The notes under the pieces: generated by a model
Databases searched by the model: none
What the model was told of the DNA's origin: nothing
What the model saw: the letters and a program-made list of their open reading frames with translations, nothing else
Source of the DNA: Bacteroidales bacterium UBA6248
GTDB taxonomy: Bacteria; Bacteroidota; Bacteroidia; Bacteroidales; Lentimicrobiaceae
Direction: 5' to 3'
NCBI GenBank assembly: GCA_002441345.1
Contig: DJVU01000081.1
Span: 31,088-95,087, forward strand
Length of the DNA stretch: 64,000 bases
Part shown: positions 18,184 through 26,936 of the stretch, in pieces
Layout of the letters: every line of letters starts with the position of its first letter
Position numbering within the stretch: the first letter of the stretch is position 1
Program-made: the position numbers and the translations under genes

Positions 18184-18866
18184 AAAACCATTTAATTTTA
18201 TCTTTGCTGCTGTTGTTCTGGATTCCTTCTGTTGCCCAGAAAGAAAATTCATTCATCCGGCAGGGAAACCGGCAATATAACGACGGCAAATTCAAGGAAG
18301 CGGAAATTGATTACCGCAAAGCGCTGGAACGCAAGCCCACTTCAGCAATGGGCGCCTTTAACCTCGGAAATGCTCTTTACCGTCAGGAGAACTATGAAGA
18401 TGCGGAGCGCAATTTTATGAACGCTGCCGGACAGATCAAAGCCACAGATCCTTCAGCGCGTGCAGGTGCTTTCCATAACCTGGGGAATGCGTACCTTAAA
18501 GCCGAAAAATATAATGAGAGCATTCAGGCGTTCAGGCAGGCATTGCGGCTGAACCCCTCGGACGACGAAACGCGATACAATCTTGCCTATGCGATGCGCA
18601 AGCTGAGCGAACAGCAGCAACAGCAACAGCAGAAGGGCGATAACGATCGCAAGGACGACAATAAAGATCAGAAAGATCAGCAAAACAGCAACGAGAATCA
18701 GGATCGTCAGGATCAGCAGCAACAGCAGCAGCAAAAGCCGCAGATCTCAAAACAGGATGCCGAACGAATGCTGCAGGCATTGAAAAACGACGAACAGAAG
18801 ACGCTGGATAAGGTCAACCGGCAAAAGGCAAAAGCAGGTCCGGTGCAGGTTGAAAAAGACTGGTAG
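18180..18866 (+). CDS. batC: BatC, TPR protein with a glutamine-rich tail
   Basis: 228 residues with a signal peptide (MKNHLILSLLLLFWIPSVAQ). Two to three tetratricopeptide repeats span about 25-140 (FNLGNALYRQENYEDAERNF, FHNLGNAYLKAEKYNESIQAFRQAL). Next comes a strikingly low-complexity segment (about 141-185) of Q runs and D/N/K/Q repeats encoded by CAG/CAA tracts, then a short basic C-terminus. TPRs suggest it scaffolds the Bat complex in the periplasm. It overlaps batB by four bases (ATGA) and is followed by batD after 46 bases. Confidence 0.9.
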   Translation: MKNHLILSLLLLFWIPSVAQKENSFIRQGNRQYNDGKFKEAEIDYRKALERKPTSAMGAFNLGNALYRQENYEDAERNFMNAAGQIKATDPSARAGAFHNLGNAYLKAEKYNESIQAFRQALRLNPSDDETRYNLAYAMRKLSEQQQQQQQKGDNDRKDDNKDQKDQQNSNENQDRQDQQQQQQQKPQISKQDAERMLQALKNDEQKTLDKVNRQKAKAGPVQVEKDW

Positions 18867-18912
18867 ACTGGCAGTATAATTATTTTGATAACACAATGCG
18901 ACAGAAAGGCCA

Positions 18913-20760
18913 ATGAAAAATAAGAGAATTTCAGCGTTGAGTGTTTTACTTCTCTGGGTATTTTCAACCTATGCTCAGCAAATCGACTTCAGAGCTTCGG
19001 CAAGAGAGGTTGTGGCTGTTGGGGACCAGTTCAGGCTTATTTATTCTGTCAACGGCCAGGCTTCGGGTTTCAGGTCTCCGGCCATCAAAGACTTCAACAT
19101 ACTTGCCGGACCCAGTCAGTCGACCAGCTCCAGCATGCAGATTATCAACAACCAGGTTACACGTTCCGTTGATTATTCGTTCACCTACATACTGCAGGCT
19201 ACTACAGAAGGAACCTTTACCATTCCACCCGCTTCTGTTAACGTTGACGGGAAAAGCTACCAGTCGAATTCTGTTACCATAAAAGTTGTAAAGGGGAATG
19301 CGCCGGCCCAGCAAAGTCAGGGGCAGCAATCTCCCGCCCAACCGGGTGGTGAAATAACTCAGAAAGACCTCTTTGTAAGGGCTTCTGTCAGCAATGCAAA
19401 TCCCTATCAGGGTGAGCAGATTATCGTTACCTACAAAATTTACACCCGCATTCCCGTTGCAGAATACAGCATCACGCGCACACCGTCCACCGCCGGCTTC
19501 TGGGCTCAGGACCTGATAAAAGATATGTCGAAACTCAACCAGTACCGGGAAACGGTGGAAGGGTCAGAATACGTGGTTGCCGAAATCAAAAAAGAAGCCT
19601 TGTTTGCGCAGAAAAGCGGAAAGCTGGAAATAGAACCCCTTGAGATGGATGTAGTCGCTCAGATTCAGCGCAAAGCTAGCCGCAGAGGGTTCAACGACCC
19701 GTTTTTCGACAGCTTTTTCAACGACAGTTTTTTCGGGAGCACCTACCAGAACGTAAAAAAGACCATAAGCTCGAATAAGTTAAACATCAACGTTAAGCCT
19801 CTTCCACAAGCCTCCAGGCCAGCCGATTTCACCGGAGCCGTCGGCAACTTCAGCATAAGCGGGACTGTCGACCGCGAATCGCTCAAGGCGAATGAAGCAA
19901 TGACATACAAATTCACCATCTCCGGCAAGGGAAACATCAAACTTGTTGAAAAGCCAGCCATAACCTTCCCCAGCGATTTTGAGGTTTACGACCCCAGAAT
20001 AACCGATAATATTTCAGTATCTGCAACGGGCGTCTCCGGTTCCCGGACATTCGAATACCTGATTATCCCGAGAAATCCTGGTGACTTTAAAATCAACGAG
20101 GCACGATTCTCTTATTTCGATTTGAGTACAGGAAGCTACAAGACCCTGAATACACCCGGTTATTCAGTCAAGGTTGGCCGTGGCGAGGGTCAGGACGGAA
20201 CCCTGGTCACGGGATCCACAAATAAAGAAGATTTTAAATACATAGGATCCGACGTCCGGTTCATTAAAACCAGTCCGCTAAACTTCAGGCCGGCCGGTAC
20301 TTACCTGCTTGGCAATATGTTTTTGCCGCTTTGGATTGCCATTCCTCCGTTTCTTCTTGCTGCATTTCTGATATTGTGGCGAAATGAGCTCCGGAAGAGA
20401 AACGATTTGGCTTTGATGCGCAACCGAAAAGCCACACGCATCGCCCGCAAACGGCTGAAAGCTGCCGAGCATTTTCTGAAGCAGCAGAATCAGGATGCCT
20501 TCTGGACCGAGATCTCCAGTGCATTATGGGGATACATCAGCGACAAGTTCAACATTCCGCGGTCAGCCCTTTCGATGGAATCAGTTAACGAAGCGCTTCA
20601 GACAAAAAATGTAGCGGAAGACCTGATCGCGCAGTTTATGGATGCCCTGAATAATTGCGAATTTGCACGTTTTGCCCCTGGAGAGAAATCCCGTGCAATG
20701 GATAATCTCTATCGGCAGGCAATGGATGTTATCAGCCGCACAGAGCAGGAATTAAAGTAA
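18913..20760 (+). CDS. batD: BatD family protein
   Basis: 615 residues. It has a signal peptide (ISALSVLLLWVFSTYAQ), then Ig-like beta domains with the conserved BatD opening (VAVGDQFRLIYSVNG, GFRSPAIKDFNILAGPSQS, YSFTYILQATTEGTFTIPPASV). A membrane helix lies at about 463-483 and an alpha-helical cytoplasmic tail to the end. A Phe/Asp-rich stretch near 255-275 (FNDPFFDSFFNDSFFG) is unusual but lies in a linker. BatD is the signature large periplasmic protein of Bat operons. The gene is 46 bases after batC and 8 bases before batE. Confidence 0.93.
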   Translation: MKNKRISALSVLLLWVFSTYAQQIDFRASAREVVAVGDQFRLIYSVNGQASGFRSPAIKDFNILAGPSQSTSSSMQIINNQVTRSVDYSFTYILQATTEGTFTIPPASVNVDGKSYQSNSVTIKVVKGNAPAQQSQGQQSPAQPGGEITQKDLFVRASVSNANPYQGEQIIVTYKIYTRIPVAEYSITRTPSTAGFWAQDLIKDMSKLNQYRETVEGSEYVVAEIKKEALFAQKSGKLEIEPLEMDVVAQIQRKASRRGFNDPFFDSFFNDSFFGSTYQNVKKTISSNKLNINVKPLPQASRPADFTGAVGNFSISGTVDRESLKANEAMTYKFTISGKGNIKLVEKPAITFPSDFEVYDPRITDNISVSATGVSGSRTFEYLIIPRNPGDFKINEARFSYFDLSTGSYKTLNTPGYSVKVGRGEGQDGTLVTGSTNKEDFKYIGSDVRFIKTSPLNFRPAGTYLLGNMFLPLWIAIPPFLLAAFLILWRNELRKRNDLALMRNRKATRIARKRLKAAEHFLKQQNQDAFWTEISSALWGYISDKFNIPRSALSMESVNEALQTKNVAEDLIAQFMDALNNCEFARFAPGEKSRAMDNLYRQAMDVISRTEQELK

Positions 20761-20768
20761 ACAGCTTA

Positions 20769-21542
20769 ATGCAAAACATGAGAAACATGAAGATTAAAAT
20801 ACTCAGCATTCTGTTTTTCACAGGATTAAGCCTGTTTCTTCAGGCCAGCCCTCACGAGGAATTTGAAAAAGCCAACAAGGCTTACATGGCAGGCTTCTAT
20901 GAAAATGCAGCCAGTCTGTACGAAAAAATACTTGAATCGGGCATGGATGCGCCCGACCTCTATTACAACCTGGGGAACGCCTATTTTAAAATGAACGACA
21001 TTCCTTCGGCCATTCTCAATTACGAACGGGCACTGAAATACGATCCGGGAAACGAAGATTACCAGTATAACCTGAGGGTTGCCAACAGCAAGATCGTCGA
21101 TAAGATCGACGTTCTGCCGGAGTTGTTTTATATACGGTGGTGGAATAACTTAAAAATCAGTCTTTCACCCGACAGATGGGCACTTATGGCATTGATTTCC
21201 TTTGCTTTTATTTTTATAAGTATTGCTTTATTTTTCCTTGCACGAAGCATACACACCCGGAAAATTATCTTTACTGCCGGTATTATTCTGCTAATTATCA
21301 ATCTGATATCCGGTATCATTGCCTGGCAAACCTACCGGGAGGCAAAAAATCAAAAAACAGCCATCATATTCACCCCCACACTGCCTGTCAAGAGTTCTCC
21401 GGATGAGAGCAGCATCGATCTTTTTGTAATACATGAAGGACTCAAAGTCACCATTCTGGATCGTATCGGCGAGTGGCACGAAATCCGAATAGCCAACGGC
21501 AGTAAGGGCTGGGTGAAAGCTTCACACCTTAAGCCTGTCTGA
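20769..21542 (+). CDS. batE: BatE, TPR and SH3b domain membrane protein
   Basis: 257 residues if it starts at 20769. In-frame Met codons at 20778 and 20787 (MKIKILSILFF) give an equally good or better signal peptide. TPR repeats occupy about 30-105 (YYNLGNAYFKMNDIPSAILNYERAL). Two membrane helices follow (about 133-153 and 158-178), then a C-terminal SH3b domain (LPVKSSPDESS... GEWHEIRIANGSKGWV). This is the standard BatE arrangement, and it is the last gene of the operon. No terminator hairpin is obvious in the following 75 bases. Confidence 0.9.
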   Translation: MQNMRNMKIKILSILFFTGLSLFLQASPHEEFEKANKAYMAGFYENAASLYEKILESGMDAPDLYYNLGNAYFKMNDIPSAILNYERALKYDPGNEDYQYNLRVANSKIVDKIDVLPELFYIRWWNNLKISLSPDRWALMALISFAFIFISIALFFLARSIHTRKIIFTAGIILLIINLISGIIAWQTYREAKNQKTAIIFTPTLPVKSSPDESSIDLFVIHEGLKVTILDRIGEWHEIRIANGSKGWVKASHLKPV

Positions 21543-21698
21543 CTTCATCTACAATAAATTCGTTCAGGCCTCAGCACAGCGCGGAACCGGATTCTGCATT
21601 TATTAACCGTAGCGGGATTGCTCTTCGGACAATCGTGGAATTACAGCATATTGACAGAACGGAATTTATGCTTATATTTACTCGAAATCTGCGCAAAG

Positions 21699-22502
21699 AT
21701 GCATCGGCTGGCTGCTATTTTCAGTATACTTTTCCTCACGTACAGTGCTCATTGTCAGGAGCGCACTCCAATTCAGCCGATTGGTGGGAAAGCACAATTA
21801 AGGCATTTCATCGATCAGGAGCTGATTTACCCGGAAGAATGCCTGCAGGCCGGTATCGAAGGAGTAGTAACCATTGCCTACTGTATTTCCGAAAAAGGAC
21901 AAGTTGAACACGTCAGATTTTCTGAAAAATCAGACCCCAGGTTTAACCAGGAGGCGATGCGTATTTTCCGGATGACAGAATGGGAACCAGCACGTGTAGC
22001 CGGTGTTCCCGTAAGAGATTCCGGATTTCTCGACATCGACTTCAACATACGCAGGTACAACAGGCTGAGCAAGCAACGCGGCTATACATCCCACTACTAT
22101 CCGTTTGAACCTATTGACACTTCCGGGGTTATTCACGACTATAAGAATCTGGAGACGGCACCTTTCCCGGTTTTCCGGAACGACAAGATCAATCTGGCCG
22201 CTTTTATTGCGGGGAACCTGGTCTATCCGGAAGCGGCAATACGGCAAAGTCTGAGCGGAACCGTAAAGGTGGGTTTTATTGTTGAGCCGCATGGCCGGCC
22301 TTCTAACATCACCATTCTGAATTCACTGGGTGCCGGCTGCAACGAAGAGGCCATCCGTCTGGTAAGAATGATAAAATGGATGCCGGGGACCATCGGCCAT
22401 AAGGCAGTGCGAACACGCATGAGTATTTCCATTAATTTTATGCTCGACCAGAGTCCCGACGGCATATACAGACCCAATATTAAATCGAGTTACGGAGGAT
22501 AA
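21699..22502 (+). CDS. Periplasmic protein with two TonB C-terminal domains
   Basis: 267 residues from the Met at 21699 (MHRLAAIFSILFLTYSAHCQ, a signal peptide). An upstream Met at 21618 would bury the signal and is rejected. Two TonB_C-like modules follow, at about 25-115 (LIYPEECLQAGIEGVVTIAYCISEKGQVEHVRF...) and 165-255 (LVYPEAAIRQSLSGTVKVGFIVEPHGRPSNITI...). Both have the 'YP..A...G.SG.V.V.F.I...G.' pattern. True TonB has an N-terminal membrane anchor and a Pro-rich spacer; this protein has neither. A role in energising outer-membrane transporters is therefore doubtful, and it may bind TonB-box partners or peptidoglycan. It is encoded alone between batE and the DUF3078 gene. Confidence 0.82.
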   Translation: MHRLAAIFSILFLTYSAHCQERTPIQPIGGKAQLRHFIDQELIYPEECLQAGIEGVVTIAYCISEKGQVEHVRFSEKSDPRFNQEAMRIFRMTEWEPARVAGVPVRDSGFLDIDFNIRRYNRLSKQRGYTSHYYPFEPIDTSGVIHDYKNLETAPFPVFRNDKINLAAFIAGNLVYPEAAIRQSLSGTVKVGFIVEPHGRPSNITILNSLGAGCNEEAIRLVRMIKWMPGTIGHKAVRTRMSISINFMLDQSPDGIYRPNIKSSYGG

Positions 22503-22530
22503 TCAATTAATAACCATCAAGAACCAAACT

Positions 22531-23445
22531 ATGCGTAAATCCCTGTTTTCAGTAATGGCTGCACTTCTGCTGATACCTGCAGCCTATACCCAAAATGTTG
22601 ACACAACCCGTTTATGGACTACCGGAGGAAAAGCCTCGCTTTCGTTTACCCAGGTAACGCTTACAAACTGGGCTGCCGGAGGAGAAAACAGCATGGGAGG
22701 CAACTCCTTCCTCAACCTTTATGCGAAAATGCTTAAAGGCAAATCGACCTGGGACAATATGCTGGACATGTCTTACGGGCTACTCAAGCTGGGCGACCAG
22801 AAAATCCGCAAAAGCGACGACAAAATCGACTTCGTGTCGAAGTACGGCCATAACGTCATCCACCGTAACCTCTTCCTGAGCGCAAACCTCAGCTTTAAGT
22901 CACAGTTTACCGACGGCTACAAGTACCCCAACGACTCTGTTATCATCTCAACATTTATGGCTCCCGGATATCTGATGCTCGGTTTTGGTATGGATTACAA
23001 ACCCTACCCTTTTCTTTCTATCTCGTTCCTGCCTCTGACAGGCCGCTTAACCTTTGTAAGAGATCAGCAACTGGCCGATGAAGGTGCTTACGGTGTGGAT
23101 CCCGGGAAAAAAGTACGGGAAGAATTCGGAGCTGCATTCAAAGCAGTAATGGAAAAAGACCTGATTGAAAACATTAGCCTTAAAACCAAACTCGAACTGT
23201 TCACCAACTACCTGAATCAGCCCGAAAACATCGACATCAACTGGGAAGCCCTGCTGATGATGAAGGTAAATAAGTACATCTCAACGTTCCTTGGGTTCCA
23301 GACCGTTTATGATCACGACATTATGATTGCCGACAAAGACAATCCCGACATCAGGGGTCCGCGAACCCAGTTCAAGCAAACTTTCGGTGTTGGCCTCACG
23401 TATGATGTTAAAGCAACCAATGCAAAAGTAAAACCTGTTCCCTAA
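22531..23445 (+). CDS. DUF3078 domain-containing protein
   Basis: 304 residues with a signal peptide (MRKSLFSVMAALLLIPAAYTQ). The signature W-T-T-GG-K-A-S-L-S-F-T-Q-V-T-L-T-NW-AAGGE near residues 28-52 is that of the Bacteroidota DUF3078 family. The remainder is amphipathic beta-strand sequence with aromatic girdles, consistent with an outer-membrane barrel. Function is unknown. It lies 28 bases after the TonB-C protein and 27 bases before mscL, so the three could be co-transcribed. Confidence 0.88.
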   Translation: MRKSLFSVMAALLLIPAAYTQNVDTTRLWTTGGKASLSFTQVTLTNWAAGGENSMGGNSFLNLYAKMLKGKSTWDNMLDMSYGLLKLGDQKIRKSDDKIDFVSKYGHNVIHRNLFLSANLSFKSQFTDGYKYPNDSVIISTFMAPGYLMLGFGMDYKPYPFLSISFLPLTGRLTFVRDQQLADEGAYGVDPGKKVREEFGAAFKAVMEKDLIENISLKTKLELFTNYLNQPENIDINWEALLMMKVNKYISTFLGFQTVYDHDIMIADKDNPDIRGPRTQFKQTFGVGLTYDVKATNAKVKPVP

Positions 23446-23472
23446 TCAATTATTAACTTAAAACACAACCTT

Positions 23473-23889
23473 ATGAAACTGTTAGACGAATTCAAAACCT
23501 TCGCAATGAAGGGGAATGTAATGGACATGGCCATCGGTATTATCATTGGTGGTGCATTCGGTAAGATCGTATCCTCCTTTGTGTCCGATGTACTTATGCC
23601 ACCTCTTGGGCTGCTGCTCGGTGGTATCGACTTCAAGGACATGACTTATACCATGAAGGATGCAATTATGGAAGGTGCCGAAGTAGTTACGCCTGCCGTC
23701 ACACTTAATTACGGCCTTTTCATTCAGAATATCGTTGATTTCCTGATCATAGCCTTTGCTATTTTCATGATGATAAAGGCAATAAATTCAATGAAAAAGA
23801 AAGAGGAAGAAGCTCCGGCACCTGAACCTCCCGCTCCCACCAAAGATCAGGAATTGCTTTCTGAAATCCGCGATCTCCTGAAAAAATAA
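23473..23889 (+). CDS. mscL: Large-conductance mechanosensitive channel
   Basis: 138 residues, normal MscL length. The N-terminus [33 protein letters not shown] carries the conserved N-terminal helix and the pore-lining TM1 with its Gly/Ala pattern. TM2 is at about 80-100, and the C-terminal helix bundle ([15 protein letters not shown]) follows a Pro/Ala/Glu linker. The homopentamer in the inner membrane opens under tension to release solutes on hypo-osmotic shock. A strong terminator follows the stop by 22 bases. Confidence 0.97.
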   Translation: MKLLDEFKTFAMKGNVMDMAIGIIIGGAFGKIVSSFVSDVLMPPLGLLLGGIDFKDMTYTMKDAIMEGAEVVTPAVTLNYGLFIQNIVDFLIIAFAIFMMIKAINSMKKKEEEAPAPEPPAPTKDQELLSEIRDLLKK

Positions 23890-23911
23890 GAAACTTCTTT
23901 ATACCGATTTC

Positions 23912-23942
23912 AAAGCCCGCCCTGAACGCGGGCTTTTTTTTA
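23912..23942 (+). terminator. Intrinsic terminator after mscL
   Basis: AAGCCCGC / GCGGGCTT stem with a 7-base loop, followed by a long T run. It lies 22 bases after the mscL stop. Confidence 0.9.
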
Positions 23943-24122
23943 CTCATAATAGAGCAGGAGGTCTTACTGATACAGGAAAATTCCGGTCCTGAGTAAACAG
24001 CTTACCGGATTAAAACACAACAAAAGGCGCGGCAATTCACAAAAATTAACACCACATACCTTAACGGAAGGGTAATAAATTAACTAAAAGTGACTATTTT
24101 TACACCAGCAAATCAAGGAGTC

Positions 24123-24746
24123 ATGAATTTTTACCGGATTGTGTTATTTATTGCATTGATTCTTCCCTTTGGTTCTGCCGGGCAGGATACCGGAGCTGTC
24201 AATACTGTTACGGGCGATGCAAATAACCCTAAGATTACAGATACACTCTTTCTTCCTTCGCCGTTTTTCAGTCTTCAGGCCGGAGCATTTTTCCATACCA
24301 TGCCAGGTGCTCATCTTTATGGTACTTCCATTACACCCATGTTCAGCCAGCCCGTTGGCAAGAGACTGACGGTCAGTGCAGGAGCCGTTATCGGAAACAC
24401 TACGTATTCCGCAGCATCCAACACCGGAGTTGAAAATACAGAAAGTTCTTCAAGAGGTAACTTTACTTCGCTCACCCTTTTCACCGCAGGATCTTACCAG
24501 CTGAATGAGCGCTTAACCATCAGCGGAAGCGCATACAAAACTATAGACCCCGGATTCATGCAGCGCCTTGATCCGGAAAACCTTATGATGGAAGCACAAG
24601 GGGTCAGCCTTGGAGTCGGGTACAAGATTTCCGACAATGTACATATAGGTGCAGGCATTCGCATGGACGACGGTCGCAGCAACTATCGCCTGCCTCACCG
24701 GCAGTACGGCTTTCCCGGTTTCTCTCCTATGCCCGGATTCTGGTAA
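24123..24746 (+). CDS. Unknown secreted or outer membrane protein
   Basis: 207 residues from the Met at 24123 (MNFYRIVLFIALILPFGSAGQ, a signal peptide). The in-frame Met at 24090 would add non-signal residues. The mature part has beta-strand segments with Gly/Ser/Thr (FFSLQAGAFFHTMPGAHLYGTS, LTVSAGAVIGNTTYSA, LTISGSAYKTI, VHIGAGIRMDDGRSNYR), as in small barrels. I recognise no family. It ends 11 bases before yaaA on the same strand; a functional link is not evident. Confidence 0.65.
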   Translation: MNFYRIVLFIALILPFGSAGQDTGAVNTVTGDANNPKITDTLFLPSPFFSLQAGAFFHTMPGAHLYGTSITPMFSQPVGKRLTVSAGAVIGNTTYSAASNTGVENTESSSRGNFTSLTLFTAGSYQLNERLTISGSAYKTIDPGFMQRLDPENLMMEAQGVSLGVGYKISDNVHIGAGIRMDDGRSNYRLPHRQYGFPGFSPMPGFW

Positions 24747-24757
24747 AAACAAACCTT

Positions 24758-25522
24758 ATGTTAACAATCATCTCTCCCAGCAAGACCCTCGATTTCGAAA
24801 AGCCATACGCAATTCCTGCCGGGTCGGACCCGGAAATGATAGCACAGTCGAAAAAACTGGTTGCCACGCTGCGCAAAAAATCCCCTGCTGCTCTGGCGGG
24901 ACTGATGGATATAAGTCAGAACCTTGCCGAACTGAATGCCCTTCGATACAGTGAGTGGAAATACCCGTTTCCGGATGGTAAGGCGCGTCCGGCTTTCGCA
25001 GCGTTTAAAGGCGATGTTTACGAAGGACTGAAGGCATGGGAACTCGGTGAAGAACAGCTCGTATTCTCGGAGGGACATCTCAGGATCTTATCGGGGCTTT
25101 ACGGGATTCTTAAGCCGCTCGACCGCATAATGGCCTACAGGCTCGAGATGGGAACTTTGCTGCCGGTTGGCGAAACAGGCAACCTGTATCAGTTCTGGGG
25201 CGACCGCATAACCAGATCGGTAAAAAAAGCGCTCAAAGAATCGGAAAGCAATGTGCTGGTGAACCTTGCTTCTGCAGAATATGCCAAAGCTGTCGATTTC
25301 AAAGCACTGAAGACAAGAGTAATTACTCCGGTTTTCAAGGAGTTTAAGGATGGCAGTTACCGGTTCATAAGCTTCTATGCCAAACGCGCCCGCGGACTCA
25401 TGACGCGCTACATCATCGACCATTCGCTGAACGATCCCGAATCGCTGAAGGTCTTCAACTACGAAAACTACGAGTACATGGACGAGTTATCGAAGGGTGA
25501 CCAATGGGTGTTTGTGCGGTAA
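24758..25522 (+). CDS. yaaA: Peroxide stress protein YaaA (UPF0246/DUF328)
   Basis: 254 residues, typical YaaA length. The N-terminus MLTIISPSKTLDFEKP and the motifs FKGDVYEGL, LSGLYGILKPLDRIMAYRLEMGT and NLASAEYAKAVDF are diagnostic. In E. coli YaaA lowers free intracellular iron during hydrogen peroxide stress and so limits DNA and protein damage. It is cytoplasmic. Together with the bat operon it adds to an oxidative-stress theme in this half of the window. The start at 24758 is the only plausible one. Confidence 0.95.
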   Translation: MLTIISPSKTLDFEKPYAIPAGSDPEMIAQSKKLVATLRKKSPAALAGLMDISQNLAELNALRYSEWKYPFPDGKARPAFAAFKGDVYEGLKAWELGEEQLVFSEGHLRILSGLYGILKPLDRIMAYRLEMGTLLPVGETGNLYQFWGDRITRSVKKALKESESNVLVNLASAEYAKAVDFKALKTRVITPVFKEFKDGSYRFISFYAKRARGLMTRYIIDHSLNDPESLKVFNYENYEYMDELSKGDQWVFVR

Positions 25523-26021
25523 TTCGGCACAAGACATCAGATAACAGCAGTGCTTTTCCGTAAAAAACCGAAGATCAGACTCCTGACAGGCATAAGCATA
25601 TGACTGATTGAATAAATCAGTATAGTCAGAGCATCACAGATGAATCCGACAAAGGTTCGCAGGTCGAAAAAGACCGGAAGTTTATTCTCTGAGTAATTTA
25701 AAATATAAGCTGCAGATTTCAATAGAACCGCTTTTGCTGGCCGGTACGGGTCCCGGACAAACTTTGGCATACTAAATCTTTTATTTTACAGATCGCGCAA
25801 AAATTCCACCCGCAGTCTGACCGGAATATGAATTTCTGACTAGTTGATTTTTAACTCATAATTTATCCGGAAAACGATCGGATTAAACTTTTATCCATTC
25901 TGACCGGTTTATTTTTCGGCTTCAGAAAGTTATTGTCAGTATCCGGGAATTACACGTACAAACAATTCCCGGAAAATACCATCATCGCTTTAACCGGGTT
26001 TGATATCGGTAAACCAAATAA
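25523..26021. other. Intergenic region before the AraC-type regulator (499 bases)
   Basis: A+T-rich. A 77-codon minus-strand frame (25537-25770) has no recognisable similarity or start signal and is probably accidental. No RNA gene or hairpin with a T tail stands out. The promoter of the regulator gene is presumably in its right part. Confidence 0.5.
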
Positions 26022-26837
26022 ATGAAAACAATGAATCACGACACTATACAAGTATCAAGAATAGTAAACAAAACAACGTTAAAACAAAGGGAAAACTGTT
26101 ATGCCTTTTGCTGGGTTCAGGGGGAGGCATATTCCATTGAAATTAATAAAAAGCGACACCATAATATCGCAAACTCCGTCTTTTTCCTGCAACCAGACCT
26201 CGAGTGGAAAATAGTCAAAAAGGATTCATGTGCATCGTCGGGATACGTGCTCTATATACCTAAACCGATGATGGAGAATCCAACTTTTAAGAATTTACAC
26301 ATAACAGAAATATGTTTGTTCAGCAAAGACGAGATTCCTAAAATAAATCTTGCTCCGGGGATTGAAAAGAGAATTCTGGCAATAATTGAGATGTTGGATG
26401 AGCTGGTGAGCACCAATCTGAAAAACAAGGAAGAAGCCATCCTGTCCCTTTTGAAAGCACTTTTTGTATACTGCGATGGGAAGTGCAACATAAAATCTGT
26501 GATCACTGAAAAAAACAATTTAAAGTCGGCCCTGGTAATAAAATTTAAAAAATGCATTGATCAGCAAATAACCCGGTACCATGAAGTGGGCCAGTATGCT
26601 CAAATGCTCAATGTTTCAGACAAATATCTGAATGATTGCGTAAAGAAAACTCTTGGGGTTAATGCCAAATACCTGATTGACGAGCAACTTATAATGCGGT
26701 CGCGGCACAATTTAAAATTTAGCAGTAAATCTATAAAAGAAATCAGTTTCGACCTGGGTTTTTCATCGCCCGATTATTTCAGTTTCTTTTTCAAAAAACA
26801 AACAGGAATTTCGCCTTCTCAACTTCGAAAAAACTAA
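26022..26837 (+). CDS. AraC family transcriptional regulator
   Basis: 271 residues. The C-terminal ~95 residues are a two-helix-turn-helix AraC/XylS DNA-binding domain. The first HTH is around VGQYAQMLNVSDKYLNDCVKK; the second ends in IKEISFDLGFSSPDYFSFFFKK and TGISPSQLRK, close to the family consensus. The N-terminal ~150 residues look like a cupin-type sensor (KRHHNIANSVFFLQPDLEWKIV). The gene is visibly more A+T-rich and lysine/asparagine-rich than its neighbours, which suggests transfer. It lies 99 bases upstream of a diheme cytochrome gene on the same strand, the most likely target. A second Met (26031) is an alternative start. Confidence 0.93.
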   Translation: MKTMNHDTIQVSRIVNKTTLKQRENCYAFCWVQGEAYSIEINKKRHHNIANSVFFLQPDLEWKIVKKDSCASSGYVLYIPKPMMENPTFKNLHITEICLFSKDEIPKINLAPGIEKRILAIIEMLDELVSTNLKNKEEAILSLLKALFVYCDGKCNIKSVITEKNNLKSALVIKFKKCIDQQITRYHEVGQYAQMLNVSDKYLNDCVKKTLGVNAKYLIDEQLIMRSRHNLKFSSKSIKEISFDLGFSSPDYFSFFFKKQTGISPSQLRKN

Positions 26838-26898
26838 TAGTTCCGATATTCTAAGGAAATGCAGTGATTTTCACATTTTCGTTCGATATGTGCAGGCC

Positions 26899-26906
26899 TA
26901 TTTTTG
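26899..26906 (+). promoter_or_regulatory. -7 element (TATTTTTG) before the diheme cytochrome gene
   Basis: An exact TAnnTTTG match 30 bases before the ATG at 26937. Between it and the ATG lie TGTCAG (26905-26910) and CTGACA (26930-26935), forming a spaced inverted repeat that a regulator could bind. Confidence 0.4.
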
Positions 26907-26936
26907 TCAGAGTACAATTTGACAAATAACTGACAC

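Noticed and set aside
17608..18252. 214-codon minus-strand ORF opposite batB
   Set aside because: It is a shadow of the batB and batC coding strand, which are strongly supported; composition is not protein-like.
25537..25770. 77-codon minus-strand ORF with a hydrophobic segment
   Set aside because: No recognisable similarity, no promoter-like element, and the hydrophobicity is what an A+T-rich stretch would give by chance.
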